A DNA stretch of 41,322 nt. It comes from Pelotomaculum propionicicum. Its GTDB lineage: Bacteria > Bacillota > Desulfotomaculia > Desulfotomaculales > Pelotomaculaceae. The notes below the pieces were generated by a model, which ran no database searches, was not told the DNA's origin, and saw nothing but the letters and a program-made list of their open reading frames with translations. The stretch covers positions 1-41,322 of the forward strand of contig NZ_QFFZ01000034.1 in the NCBI RefSeq assembly GCF_004369225.1, written 5' to 3'. A program made the translations under genes and the position numbers. Positions 1 to 8,252 of the stretch are shown here, piece after piece. How positions within the stretch are numbered: position 1 is the first letter of the stretch; each line of letters starts with the position of its first letter.

Positions 1-356
1 GCGAGATGGAAGACATCGACACGTTAGAGCGTTTGTGCAGGGTAATTAAGAGCAGCGCGCTGTGCGGTCTGGGACAGACCTGCCCCAACCCGATTGCGAC
101 CACCCTGCGCTACTTCAAAGACGAGTATGTGGCGCACATTAAGAACCACCGGTGTCCGGCGGGAGTCTGCAGCGCCCTGCTGGTATACACCATTCTGGCC
201 AACAAGTGCACCGGCTGCGGCGCCTGCGCCAGGACCTGCCCGGCGGGAGCCATCAGCGGCGAGAAGAAAGATCCTCATGTCATCGACACGGCAAAATGCA
301 TCAAGTGCGGCGCCTGCATCCAAAAATGTAAATTCGACGCCATTATTAAGGCGTAA
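1..356 (+). CDS. NuoF-like NADH-binding subunit, C-terminal part (partial)
   Basis: The gene enters from the left edge, so only about the last 118 residues are seen. They show the end of the NuoF-type 4Fe-4S domain (CGLGQTCPNP, then RYFKDEYVAHI and CPAGVC) and an added two-cluster ferredoxin domain (CTGCGACARTCPAG and CIKCGACIQKC). The same arrangement ends the 652-aa HydB-like protein near 28 kb, so the two are paralogues. The stop is 15 bases before the formate dehydrogenase gene, so it probably passes electrons between NAD(P)H or ferredoxin and that enzyme in the cytoplasm. The N-terminal flavin and NADH sites lie outside the window. Confidence 0.9.
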   Translation, partial: EMEDIDTLERLCRVIKSSALCGLGQTCPNPIATTLRYFKDEYVAHIKNHRCPAGVCSALLVYTILANKCTGCGACARTCPAGAISGEKKDPHVIDTAKCIKCGACIQKCKFDAIIKA

Positions 357-371
357 AGGAGGGAAAAGGGA

Positions 372-3065
372 TTGTCTAAAGTTACTCTAACCATAGACGG
401 CATTCAAATCACAGTGCCGAAAGGGGCCACCGTTCTGGAAGCGGCAGAGCAGGCAGGTATCTTTATACCTACCTTCTGCCATGACCCCCAGCTCAGCAAG
501 CCGGGCGCCTGCCGTATCTGTGTGGTTGAGATTCCGGGAGCCCGCAACCTGCCGGCATCATGTGTCACGGAAGCTACAGAGGGAATGGTTGTAAACACCG
601 CATCACCGGCTGTAATTGAAGCCAGGAAAACAAACCTGGAGCTCTTGCTGGCCAATCACCCCACCGACTGCCTGACCTGTGAGAAGAGCGGCGACTGCCG
701 CCTGCAGGAATACGCCTACTTCTACGGTGTAAAGCAGGGCGCCTTTAAAGGTGAAAAGCACAATTATCCCATAGAGGATGATAATCCATTCATTGTCAGG
801 GATATGAACAAGTGTATTTTATGTGGCAAATGTATCAGGATGTGTGAAGAAGTCCAGGGCAACGACGTTATAAACTTTGCTTACAGAGGCTTCAATTCTA
901 TTGTCACGCCGGCCATGGGCGCCCATTACGCTGATACGGAAATATCCAACTGCGTCTTCTGCGGCGGCTGTGTTTCGGTTTGTCCTGTCGGTGCTCTCAG
1001 TGAAAAGGGCATGATAGGCAAGGGGCGCCGCTGGGAAGTTAAAAAAGTTACGACTACCTGTCCGTATTGCGGTGTCGGCTGCCAGTTTGACCTAAATGTC
1101 AAGAACGGCAAGGTGATCGGCGTCACCTCCACCGACGGTGAGGTAAACGGACGTGCCCTGTGCGTGAAGGGACGTTTCGGCTATGGCTTTATTCACCACC
1201 CCGACCGCCTGACAACACCGCTGATTAAAAAGGACGGAAAATTTGTCGAGGCTACCTGGGATGAGGCTGTTGATTTAATTGTGAAAAAAATTGGTTCCAT
1301 AAAAGAAAAGTGCGGCCCGGATGCTTTGGGCCTCCTATCATCCGCCCGTGTTACAAACGAAGAAAACTATTTAATGAACAAACTGGCCCGCGCGGTAATC
1401 GGTACCAATAACATCGACCATTGTGCCCGTCTCTGCCACGCTCCGACTGTAGCAGGCATGGCGACAGCATACGGGAGCGGCGCCATGACCAACTCCTTTG
1501 CAGAGATACCAGGCGCAGATTTTATCCTTATATCCGGTACAAATACTACCGACACGCACCCGGTGGCTGGAGCGATGATTAAGCAGGCTGCCCGCAACGG
1601 ATCAACTCTGGTTGTGGTCGATCCCCGCAAAACTGAATTAGCAAAACTGGCAAAATATCATCTTCAGATCAAGTCGGGCACAGATATCGCTCTGTTCAAC
1701 GGACTGGCCAATGTGATCATTGCCGAAGGGCTTTGTGATAAGGAATTTGTTAATAACCGCACCGAAGATTTTGAGGCTTTCAAAGCAACCGTTGCGAAAT
1801 ATACCCCTGAATATGTAGAAGGTATAACCGGCATACGGGCAGAAACAATCAGAGAAGTGGCGCTTGGCTATGCCAAAGCCAAAAATGCAAGCATATTTTT
1901 CACTATGGGTATCACTCAGCACATCTGCGGCACGCACAACGTTTTTTCCATCGCCAACCTGTGTATGCTCTGCGGTCAAATAGGCAAAGAGTCCAGCGGC
2001 GTCAACCCGCTGCGCGGTCAGAACAACGTGCAGGGTTCATGCGACATGGGCGCGCTGCCTGTCGTTTACACCGGTTATCAGAGTATAACTGTTGAGGAAA
2101 ATAGGAAGAAATTCGCGGCTGCCTGGAACGTGCAAGAGCTGCCCGCAAAAATCGGCCTGACAGTTGGCGAATTACTGGGTGAATGCGGTAAGAGTATCAA
2201 GGGTATGTATATTATGGGTGAAAACCCGGTAATATCCGACCCCGACGCCAACCAGGTAATGCACGAGCTGAAAAAACTCGACTTCCTGGTAGTGCAGGAT
2301 ATCTTCCTGACCGAGACGGCTCAGTTCGCTGATGTGGTACTGCCGGGCGCAAGCTTCGCTGAGAAAGACGGTACTTTTACCAATACCGAGCGCCACGTCC
2401 AGTTAGTGCGAAAGGCTATTGAGCCTATCGGAAACAGCAAGCCTGACTGGGAAATCATCTGCATGGTTGCCACTGCCATGGGTTACCCGATGAGCTACGG
2501 CTCCGCTGCAGAGATTATGGACGAGGTCGCAAGCCTCACACCATCCTATGCCGGTATTTCTTTCGCCCGTCTGGAGAAGGGAAGTCTTCAGTGGCCCTGC
2601 CTTTCTGCTGACCACCCCGGCACCAAGTTCCTGCACTCTGGCAAGTTTGCGCGTGGTTTAGGTAAATTTCACGCGGTTGAGCACATTCCGCCGGATGAAT
2701 TGCCGGATAATGAATATCCGTTTATTCTGAGTACGGGTCGCAGGAGATACCACTACCATACCGGGACCATGACCCAGCGCACCGGCGCCCTGGAAGTGTT
2801 CTATCCGACGGAATACCTGGAAGTAAGTTGTCCCGACGCTGAAAAACTGGGTGTTTGTGACGGAGATAGGGTCAGGGTAGCTTCGCGCCGCGGTCAGGTG
2901 GAGGTTGCAGTTAAAATTACTGATACGGTAGTGCCGGGACTGGTGTTCACATCCTTCCAGTACCCGGACGTACCAATTAACAGACTAACCAATCCCGCAC
3001 GTGATCCTATCTCCAAAATACCTGATTTGAAAGTTTGCGCTGTAAAGATTGACAAGGTGGGCTAA
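372..3065 (+). CDS. fdhA: Formate dehydrogenase catalytic subunit, Cys-containing
   Basis: This is an 897-aa molybdenum/tungsten bis-MGD enzyme that interconverts formate and CO2. Domains in order: a [2Fe-2S] ferredoxin domain (Cys36, 47, 50, 64), a His-Cys3 cluster motif near residue 100, two 4Fe-4S motifs (CILCGKCIRMC and CVFCGGCVSVC), a proximal cluster motif CPYCGVGC, then the molybdopterin oxidoreductase and dinucleotide-binding domains. Cys355 in ARLCHAPTVAG sits where E. coli FdhF has selenocysteine, and there is no in-frame TGA. The start is TTG with AAAGGAGG upstream. There is no Tat signal, so it is cytoplasmic. Its NuoF-like neighbour suggests an NAD(P)- or ferredoxin-linked, possibly bifurcating, complex. 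Metal (Mo or W) cannot be read from sequence. Confidence 0.93.
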   Translation: MSKVTLTIDGIQITVPKGATVLEAAEQAGIFIPTFCHDPQLSKPGACRICVVEIPGARNLPASCVTEATEGMVVNTASPAVIEARKTNLELLLANHPTDCLTCEKSGDCRLQEYAYFYGVKQGAFKGEKHNYPIEDDNPFIVRDMNKCILCGKCIRMCEEVQGNDVINFAYRGFNSIVTPAMGAHYADTEISNCVFCGGCVSVCPVGALSEKGMIGKGRRWEVKKVTTTCPYCGVGCQFDLNVKNGKVIGVTSTDGEVNGRALCVKGRFGYGFIHHPDRLTTPLIKKDGKFVEATWDEAVDLIVKKIGSIKEKCGPDALGLLSSARVTNEENYLMNKLARAVIGTNNIDHCARLCHAPTVAGMATAYGSGAMTNSFAEIPGADFILISGTNTTDTHPVAGAMIKQAARNGSTLVVVDPRKTELAKLAKYHLQIKSGTDIALFNGLANVIIAEGLCDKEFVNNRTEDFEAFKATVAKYTPEYVEGITGIRAETIREVALGYAKAKNASIFFTMGITQHICGTHNVFSIANLCMLCGQIGKESSGVNPLRGQNNVQGSCDMGALPVVYTGYQSITVEENRKKFAAAWNVQELPAKIGLTVGELLGECGKSIKGMYIMGENPVISDPDANQVMHELKKLDFLVVQDIFLTETAQFADVVLPGASFAEKDGTFTNTERHVQLVRKAIEPIGNSKPDWEIICMVATAMGYPMSYGSAAEIMDEVASLTPSYAGISFARLEKGSLQWPCLSADHPGTKFLHSGKFARGLGKFHAVEHIPPDELPDNEYPFILSTGRRRYHYHTGTMTQRTGALEVFYPTEYLEVSCPDAEKLGVCDGDRVRVASRRGQVEVAVKITDTVVPGLVFTSFQYPDVPINRLTNPARDPISKIPDLKVCAVKIDKVG

Positions 3066-3175
3066 ATCTTTATAATGACAAACATAACGCAATAACGTTG
3101 AAAATAAATTGAGTCTCTGGTGAAAAAGCGATAATATGTAGAAATAAATAAGATAATGTAAGATAAATATATAGA

Positions 3176-3214
3176 TGCCTGGAAACTGAATCTAGTCTCC
3201 AGGCACATTTTTTT
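3176..3214 (+). terminator. Rho-independent terminator after formate dehydrogenase
   Basis: Arms TGCCTGGA (3176-3183) and TCCAGGCA (3198-3205) form a perfect 8-bp stem with a 14-nt loop. It is followed by CATTTTTTT. It lies 110 bases after the fdhA stop and abuts the end of the convergent gene, so it probably ends the formate dehydrogenase transcript. Confidence 0.75.
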
Positions 3215-3605
3215 ATGACATGCCGACACCGACAACACCGCCGAGCGCGCCCGCGCAGGAAGTCACCAGCAGTTTGTAGATTATGCCCAAAGCTTCTTGG
3301 CCCGGCAAAACCACACCGGCTAGAAACCAGGCAAAGAAAAAGAAGATAACTCCTACGGCTGCCCCGTGGTAGAGCCCTCTGCTGCCCGCTCCCCTGCCTG
3401 CTGCCAGGGAGCCGCAAAAAGAGCTTACAGCCAGTATGGTCACGGCGAACCAGGGCATGGATTGTTCAGTCAGCGAGGTGAAATGAAAAACAAAGCCGGC
3501 CCCGATGCTTAAGAAGAATGAGATGAAAATAGTTATTATGGTTCCTTTTAAAACAGCGCTTATTTGAATCCCTCCGGTAAAGCTGTCCTTATTTGGTAAA
3601 GGCAT
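3213..3605 (-). CDS. Small integral membrane protein, TIGR04086-like
   Basis: A 130-aa protein with about four hydrophobic helices, a glycine-rich loop (CGSLAAGRGAGSRGLYHGAAVG) between the second and third, and a short hydrophilic N terminus. The pattern matches the TIGR04086 family of Firmicute membrane proteins, whose function is unknown. It stands alone, convergent with fdhA, and shares the intergenic hairpin. The family call rests on recall of the glycine-rich G-R-G-x-x-G-x-x-x-G pattern, not on a search. Confidence 0.75.
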   Translation of the reverse strand: MPLPNKDSFTGGIQISAVLKGTIITIFISFFLSIGAGFVFHFTSLTEQSMPWFAVTILAVSSFCGSLAAGRGAGSRGLYHGAAVGVIFFFFAWFLAGVVLPGQEALGIIYKLLVTSCAGALGGVVGVGMS

Positions 3606-3703
3606 TGCAACACCCCCAAAAAATAATTATAATTATTTTTATGTAACTGGTTGTTATCTATGACTGTTTGCTTAAACTGACCTTGGAGCAGGGTGCTTTG
3701 TAT

Positions 3704-3883
3704 TTAAGGTTTTATTATGACGTCAGGTCTTTTTTTGTCAGCTTTTGTTGATTTCATATTTTTGACGGCAGCAGTGGCTTGATCATCAGTAAAATCATGT
3801 TCCCATTTTCTATCCACATTAATCATAGTAGCTGAACCCGTTTTCTCACTAATAAAATTATCGCCTTGATCAAACTTGGCCAC
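3704..3883 (-). CDS. Small hypothetical protein, 59 aa
   Basis: A GTG-started ORF of 59 residues, preceded on its own strand by a strong AAGGAGGG ribosome-binding site about eight bases upstream. It begins MAKFDQGDNFISEKTGS and ends in a lysine-rich tail (KADKKRPDVIIKP). It is hydrophilic, with no cysteine, membrane segment or recognisable motif. Support is the excellent ribosome-binding site and the open frame. No function can be assigned. Confidence 0.6.
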   Translation of the reverse strand: MAKFDQGDNFISEKTGSATMINVDRKWEHDFTDDQATAAVKNMKSTKADKKRPDVIIKP

Positions 3884-3997
3884 TTTAATTCCCTCCTTAT
3901 GTTATTAGTATAAAAATCGTCTGTTGATTTATGTAAGTTTTCTACTGGAATATGGTTTTTTGCCGTGGGAAAATTAATGTCAGAAAGGGGGATCAGT

Positions 3998-4207
3998 ATG
4001 GAAAAGATTACGCTTAAAGTAGAAGGTATGAGCTGTGGCCATTGCAAGGCCGCGGTTGAAAAAGCCTTGAAAGATACAGGCGGGGTCCTGGCCGCGGAGG
4101 TAGATCTGGATGCAAAATCTGTTCAAGTTGACTATGACCGGGACAGGGTAGACCGCGCAGGCCTGGTAAAAGCAATTGAGGACGCGGGCTACGATGTTCA
4201 GAATTGA
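3998..4207 (+). CDS. Heavy-metal-associated domain protein, CopZ-like chaperone
   Basis: A 69-aa single HMA domain with the ferredoxin-like pattern and the metal-binding motif GMSCGHC near residues 9-15. Such proteins bind Cu(I) or related soft metals and hand them to P-type ATPases or to a CsoR-type repressor. I chose ATG at 3998, where the AAAGGGGG site is well spaced; an upstream in-frame GTG at 3965 has poorer context. No copper ATPase or CsoR gene is adjacent here. It is followed after 10 bases by queD and may share a transcript with it, but a functional link is not expected. Confidence 0.88.
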   Translation: MEKITLKVEGMSCGHCKAAVEKALKDTGGVLAAEVDLDAKSVQVDYDRDRVDRAGLVKAIEDAGYDVQN

Positions 4208-4217
4208 GGAATGGTAA

Positions 4218-4604
4218 ATGTTTGAGATTGCGGTAAAAACACGTTTTGCTGCAGCGCATTTTTTAAGTGGTTATAAAGGCCCCTGCGCCAGTTTGCACGG
4301 CCATACCTGGCAGGTTGAGGTCACCTTTAAAGGGCAGAACCTGGACCATTCGGGGATGCTGCTTGATTTTAAAGAGGTAAAGGAAAAGGTCAGAAATATT
4401 GTAGATGAACTTGACCATGTTAATCTTAACGATTTGACTCCTTTCCAAAAAGGCGGGGAGGATAACCCTACCGCTGAGAACCTGGCCCGGTACATTTACC
4501 GGCGCCTGAAACTGGAGTTTAGCGCGCATGAACCTTTTGTAAAAATAACAGCTGTAAGGGTCTGGGAATCACCTGACGCGTCCGCGTCATATCTGGAGGA
4601 GTAG
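4218..4604 (+). CDS. queD: 6-carboxy-5,6,7,8-tetrahydropterin synthase
   Basis: A 128-aa member of the PTPS/QueD family. It converts dihydroneopterin triphosphate to 6-carboxytetrahydropterin, the second step of preQ0 synthesis. Visible marks are the zinc-binding histidines in FAAAHFL and LHGHTW, a cysteine just before (CASLHGH), the DELDHVNLND segment and the PTAENLARYI stretch typical of the family. Length is normal. It opens a tightly packed operon with queC (7-base gap), a DUF366 gene, queE and folE. Confidence 0.95.
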   Translation: MFEIAVKTRFAAAHFLSGYKGPCASLHGHTWQVEVTFKGQNLDHSGMLLDFKEVKEKVRNIVDELDHVNLNDLTPFQKGGEDNPTAENLARYIYRRLKLEFSAHEPFVKITAVRVWESPDASASYLEE

Positions 4605-4611
4605 ATAACGG

Positions 4612-5313
4612 ATGAAGAGTATTGTGCTCTTATCAGGAGGTCTGGATTCCTCAGTTGCTCTGGCGCAGGCGCTGCGGGAAACAGATGTGGCCTTATGCCT
4701 GACTTTTGACTATGGCCAGAAGTCCGCGGCTAAGGAAAAAAAGGCAGCGGCCGCTCTTGCGGCTTATTATAAAACTAACCACAGGGTACTTGAATTAAAT
4801 TTTTTAAAAGAGATTACGACATCCGCGCTTGTTGCCGGGGAAAGCGTACCGGAACCTGGACTTTTCGACCTGGATGACCGTGCAAAATCCGGCGCTTCGG
4901 CGGTGATGGTTTGGGTGCCGAACAGAAACGGCCTGTTTGTTAATATCGCTGCTTCTTTTGCTGAAGCTTATCAGTGCGATATTATTGTAGCAGGCTTCAA
5001 CCGTGAGGAGGCTGCTACTTTCCCGGACAACAGCAGGGAATATGTAAGCGCGGCTAACCTGGCGATGAGTTTTTCCACACTGCGCAGGGTAAGGCTGGTA
5101 AGCTATACACAGCAGCTTGACAAGGCGGAGATTGTTAAATTGGGGCTGGCCCTTGGCCTTCCTTTTCAGTATGTCTGGAGCTGCTACAGAGGCGGAGAGA
5201 AAATGTGCGGCCGCTGCGAGAGCTGTATGCGCCTGAAGAGGGCTGTTGAGGCCGCCGGCCTTGAATTGGAAAGATTGCAATCGAGGGATGACGGTGATAG
5301 AACATTTTATTAA
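4612..5313 (+). CDS. queC: 7-cyano-7-deazaguanine (preQ0) synthase
   Basis: A 233-aa ATP-dependent enzyme that turns 7-carboxy-7-deazaguanine into preQ0 using ammonia. The N terminus carries the PP-loop SGGLDSS (residues 8-14). The C terminus carries the zinc-binding cysteine set CYRGGEKMCGRCESC. Both are hallmarks of QueC, and the length is typical. Its 3' end overlaps the next gene by 26 bases, which suggests translational coupling within the preQ0 operon. Confidence 0.96.
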   Translation: MKSIVLLSGGLDSSVALAQALRETDVALCLTFDYGQKSAAKEKKAAAALAAYYKTNHRVLELNFLKEITTSALVAGESVPEPGLFDLDDRAKSGASAVMVWVPNRNGLFVNIAASFAEAYQCDIIVAGFNREEAATFPDNSREYVSAANLAMSFSTLRRVRLVSYTQQLDKAEIVKLGLALGLPFQYVWSCYRGGEKMCGRCESCMRLKRAVEAAGLELERLQSRDDGDRTFY

Positions 5314-5857
5314 TGAAACAATTACATACGACGGGACTCAATTATCATCACTCTGGGCTTTCCGCAACTTTGGCTGGCAGGGTGACAGCATCGTGTCCTT
5401 TCGGGGGCCCTGCCGGGTAAACCTGACCGAAATGGTTGACCTGGAAGACGTCAGAAAAGACTCCCCTATTTACAGCACTGACATGCTCCATTTCATCGCG
5501 GAACATTTTGAACTTGATCTGGAAAAAACTATTTTTAGACAGAGGCTTTTAATAGCTATTATTAAAGATGTAATTGAAAATACAGCTGATATAAAATTAC
5601 TGCGCAGCGGTGATGACCTTTATTATGGCGAAAAGAAATTATCGGTATCAATCGCCACGCTTTCACCGGTTTCAAGCATGATCCATACCGGGCTGAATAT
5701 CACCAGCAAAGATGTACCTGTTGCCGCTGTTGGGCTGGTGGAACTGGGGATTGCTGAAAATCAGGTGGCGCACCTGGGTGAACACATATGCAGCCTGTAC
5801 ACCAGGGAATGCCGTGATATAAGGCTGGCCCGCTGTAAAGTCCGGGGGGTTAAATAA
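5288..5857 (+). CDS. DUF366 family protein in the preQ0 operon
   Basis: A 189-aa protein that I recognise as DUF366-like (MTVIEHFINETITYDGTQL, then WAFRNFGWQGDSIVSFRGPC). Its function is not established. It has a DLEDVRKDSPI segment and a hydrophilic, mixed alpha/beta look with no membrane helices. The start is taken as ATG 5288, inside queC; a longer reading from 5246 would add 14 residues with no ribosome-binding support. Its place between queC and queE, overlapping one and abutting the other, points to a role in deazaguanine or queuosine metabolism. That role is inference. Confidence 0.8.
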   Translation: MTVIEHFINETITYDGTQLSSLWAFRNFGWQGDSIVSFRGPCRVNLTEMVDLEDVRKDSPIYSTDMLHFIAEHFELDLEKTIFRQRLLIAIIKDVIENTADIKLLRSGDDLYYGEKKLSVSIATLSPVSSMIHTGLNITSKDVPVAAVGLVELGIAENQVAHLGEHICSLYTRECRDIRLARCKVRGVK

Positions 5858-6595
5858 GTGGGCTATCCGGTAAGTGAGATTTTTTCCTCGGCGCAGGGAG
5901 AAGGCCCGCTGCTGGGATGCCGCCAGATTTTTATCAGGGTACACGGGTGTAATCTCAACTGTGCCTTCTGTGACACTTATTCAGGTGAGACGCCGGCCCA
6001 CTGCCGTATAGAAACAGAACCCGGGACAGGCAGTTTTAAACTGCTGCCAAACCCATTACGGGCTGAAGATATTGCTTCTGCCGCTGCCGGCCTGGGGCTG
6101 GGCTGGCATGATTCGGTAAGTTTTACCGGTGGTGAACCGCTGCTTTACCCTGACTTGATTAAAGAGTCGGCCCCGCTTCTGAAAGGAACAAGGGGGGGCA
6201 TATACCTTGAAACTAACGGGACACTGCCGGATAACCTGGCGCAGGTAATCAACCTGATTGATATAGTTGCCATGGACTTTAAACTGCCAAGTGTCACAGG
6301 TGAGAGGCAGTGCTGGGATCTTCACAGAAGTTTTTTGACTGTTGCCAAATCAAAAAGGACTTTTGTGAAGGTAGTGGTAAGCGCCGACACACCTTTTAAT
6401 GAGATCGAAACAGCGGCTGAGATAATTAACAACACCGCCCCCGGCATACCTCTGATCATTCAGCCGGTAAGCGGCAGCGCCGGGATAAATCCTGTAAACG
6501 CCGGCTATGCCCTGGAATTGCAGCAGTCGGCGCTGAAAATTTTGAGTGATGTCAGGATTATTCCCCAGATGCATAAGGTCATGGGTTTTCTCTAA
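5858..6595 (+). CDS. queE: 7-carboxy-7-deazaguanine synthase (radical SAM)
   Basis: A 245-aa radical SAM enzyme catalysing ring contraction of 6-carboxytetrahydropterin to 7-carboxy-7-deazaguanine. It shows the QueE N terminus (SEIFSSAQGEGPLLGCRQIFIRVHGC), the cluster motif CNLNCAFC, the SAM-binding FTGGEPLL and a YLETNGT segment. GTG start at 5858, immediately after the DUF366 stop, so translation is probably coupled. Length and motif order fit the family. Confidence 0.95.
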   Translation: MGYPVSEIFSSAQGEGPLLGCRQIFIRVHGCNLNCAFCDTYSGETPAHCRIETEPGTGSFKLLPNPLRAEDIASAAAGLGLGWHDSVSFTGGEPLLYPDLIKESAPLLKGTRGGIYLETNGTLPDNLAQVINLIDIVAMDFKLPSVTGERQCWDLHRSFLTVAKSKRTFVKVVVSADTPFNEIETAAEIINNTAPGIPLIIQPVSGSAGINPVNAGYALELQQSALKILSDVRIIPQMHKVMGFL

Positions 6596-6706
6596 GGTAA
6601 AGCTTTGAGGATATCAACAGCTGTGCAGCTTGCAGACATTCAAGTGAAGGAATGTCCCCAAGTGGATCATAGAATTAGACACAGCGCTAAAGGGGAGATA
6701 GAAAGA

Positions 6707-7267
6707 GTGTTTGATGATGCCAAGATTGAGCATGCGGTTAGAATGATTTTAGAGGCAATAGGTGAAGACCCGGACCGTGAAGGTTTGCAGGAAACACCGG
6801 CAAGGGTCGCCCGTATGTATAGGGAAATATTTTATGGCCTGGCCGAAGATCCTGAGCTTCACCTGGCGAAAACATTTTCTGAAGACCACGATGAGATGGT
6901 TATCGTAAAGGACATACCTTTGTATTCAGTTTGTGAACACCACCTGCTGCCGTTTTACGGCAAAGCGCATGTAGCTTACATCCCGCGTAAAGGCAACGTT
7001 ACCGGCCTGTCCAAGCTGGCCCGGGTGGTCGACGGTTTTGCGCGGCGGCCGCAGCTGCAGGAGCGGCTCACTTCGCAGATTGCAGACAGTATTATGAAAA
7101 GGCTGAAAGCGCACGGAGTTCTGGTCGTAATTGAGGCCGAACATATGTGCATGACCTTTAGAGGTGTAAAAAAACCTGGTTCAAAAACCGTAACATCAGC
7201 AGTAAGGGGAGTTTTGCATAAGCATCAGGCAACCAGGGCTGAAGCATTTGCCCTGATTAAAGATTAG
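6707..7267 (+). CDS. folE: GTP cyclohydrolase I
   Basis: The enzyme converts GTP to dihydroneopterin triphosphate, the entry step for both folate and preQ0. Motifs: [42 protein letters not shown] (zinc Cys and His residues), [20 protein letters not shown] and [12 protein letters not shown] prefer GTG 6707 (186 aa) because AGGGGAG lies nine bases upstream and the family similarity starts there. A TTG at 6605 would add 34 unconserved residues. Placed last in the preQ0 cluster, it most likely feeds QueD. Confidence 0.92.
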   Translation: MFDDAKIEHAVRMILEAIGEDPDREGLQETPARVARMYREIFYGLAEDPELHLAKTFSEDHDEMVIVKDIPLYSVCEHHLLPFYGKAHVAYIPRKGNVTGLSKLARVVDGFARRPQLQERLTSQIADSIMKRLKAHGVLVVIEAEHMCMTFRGVKKPGSKTVTSAVRGVLHKHQATRAEAFALIKD

Positions 7268-7282
7268 CGGGATGGGGAGAAA

Positions 7283-7447
7283 ATGAGTAAGCTTGAAATT
7301 ATCGCAGTCAAGAGTTTTAAATCATATGATGAAATGTATAAAGTAGTAGATTTTCTAAACAAGACCCTAAAGGACAAAAATGTTATTTTCGGCCTGACCA
7401 AGGCCGCCGAAAACGATACAATGACTATATCTGTCTATGAAACATAA
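7283..7447 (+). CDS. YpmA-like / DUF4264 small protein
   Basis: A 54-aa ORF (MSKLEIIAVKSFKSYDEMYK, ending TMTISVYET) with a GGGGAGA ribosome-binding site. It resembles the YpmA/DUF4264 family of short Firmicute proteins of unknown function: a beta strand, a helix with a DEMYKVVDFLN segment, and a closing strand. It lies 15 bases after folE and 12 before surE, so it is probably cotranscribed. The family name is from recall. Confidence 0.75.
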   Translation: MSKLEIIAVKSFKSYDEMYKVVDFLNKTLKDKNVIFGLTKAAENDTMTISVYET

Positions 7448-7459
7448 CGGAGAGACTTT

Positions 7460-8218
7460 ATGCGAATATTACTCAGTAATGACGACGGCATCGAGGCGGA
7501 CGGCCTCAATGAATTAAGAGCTGCTCTGCAGGAAAAGCATGAGATTTATGTGGTGGCGCCGGACCGGGAGAGAAGCGCGACCGGGCATAAAATAACTGTT
7601 CACAGGCCCCTCAGGGTAAAGGAATGGACTTATCCCGGCTCGGCCGCAACAGGCTGGGCGGTGGACGGCACTCCAGCGGACTGCGTAAAACTTGGCCTGG
7701 AAGCATTGCTTCCCGAGCCTCCCGACCTGGTTATTTCAGGCATTAACTTCGGACCGAACCTGGGTACCGATGTGCTGTACTCCGGTACAGTTTCAGCGGC
7801 AGTGGAGGGTACAATAAACGGCATCCCTTCTCTTGCTGTGTCCCTGGCCAGCTACGAATTCAGGGACTTTTCATATGCAGGGGATTTCATCAAACAAATT
7901 ATCGCAGCCATGGGCAAAGAACTACCGGCGCGCACGCTGCTGAACATCAACGCGCCGCCCGGCATGCCTCGGGGTACAAAGGTGACCCGCCTGGGCAACA
8001 GGCGCTATGTGAATATTTTTGACAAAAGGACTGATCCCAGGGGCAGGGTCTACTTCTGGATGGCAGGCGAACCTTTTGACCTGGATATAGATGATCCGGA
8101 AACTGATGTGTGGGCCGTTAAGGAAGGCTATATCTCAATAACACCTGTGCAGTTTGATTTAACAGACTACAGCTTCTTGGAAAATTTGAGAGAAAATATA
8201 AAAAAAATAAGGGCTTAA
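7460..8218 (+). CDS. surE: 5'/3'-nucleotidase SurE
   Basis: A 252-aa metal-dependent phosphatase acting on nucleoside 5'- and 3'-monophosphates. It shows the N-terminal metal-binding signature MRILLSNDDGIEADGL, the PDRERSATGHKIT block, the DGTPADCVKLGL motif and SGINFGPNLGTDVLYSGTV. Length is normal for the family. Cytoplasmic. It ends the rightward run that starts with the metallochaperone. Confidence 0.95.
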   Translation: MRILLSNDDGIEADGLNELRAALQEKHEIYVVAPDRERSATGHKITVHRPLRVKEWTYPGSAATGWAVDGTPADCVKLGLEALLPEPPDLVISGINFGPNLGTDVLYSGTVSAAVEGTINGIPSLAVSLASYEFRDFSYAGDFIKQIIAAMGKELPARTLLNINAPPGMPRGTKVTRLGNRRYVNIFDKRTDPRGRVYFWMAGEPFDLDIDDPETDVWAVKEGYISITPVQFDLTDYSFLENLRENIKKIRA

Positions 8219-8252
8219 CCCTTAATTTCAGGCGCCTGCAGTAAGACGGAGA

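Noticed and set aside
1434-1436. Selenocysteine at the formate dehydrogenase active site
   Set aside because: The codon is TGC, and no in-frame TGA or SECIS-like hairpin is needed.
3823-4047. Minus-strand 74-aa ORF across the CopZ promoter region
   Set aside because: No ribosome-binding site, and it crosses a better-supported gene on each side.
8209-8223. AAGGG-CTTAA-CCCTT hairpin at the end of surE
   Set aside because: Only a 5-bp stem with no T run, overlapping the stop codon. Not enough for a terminator.
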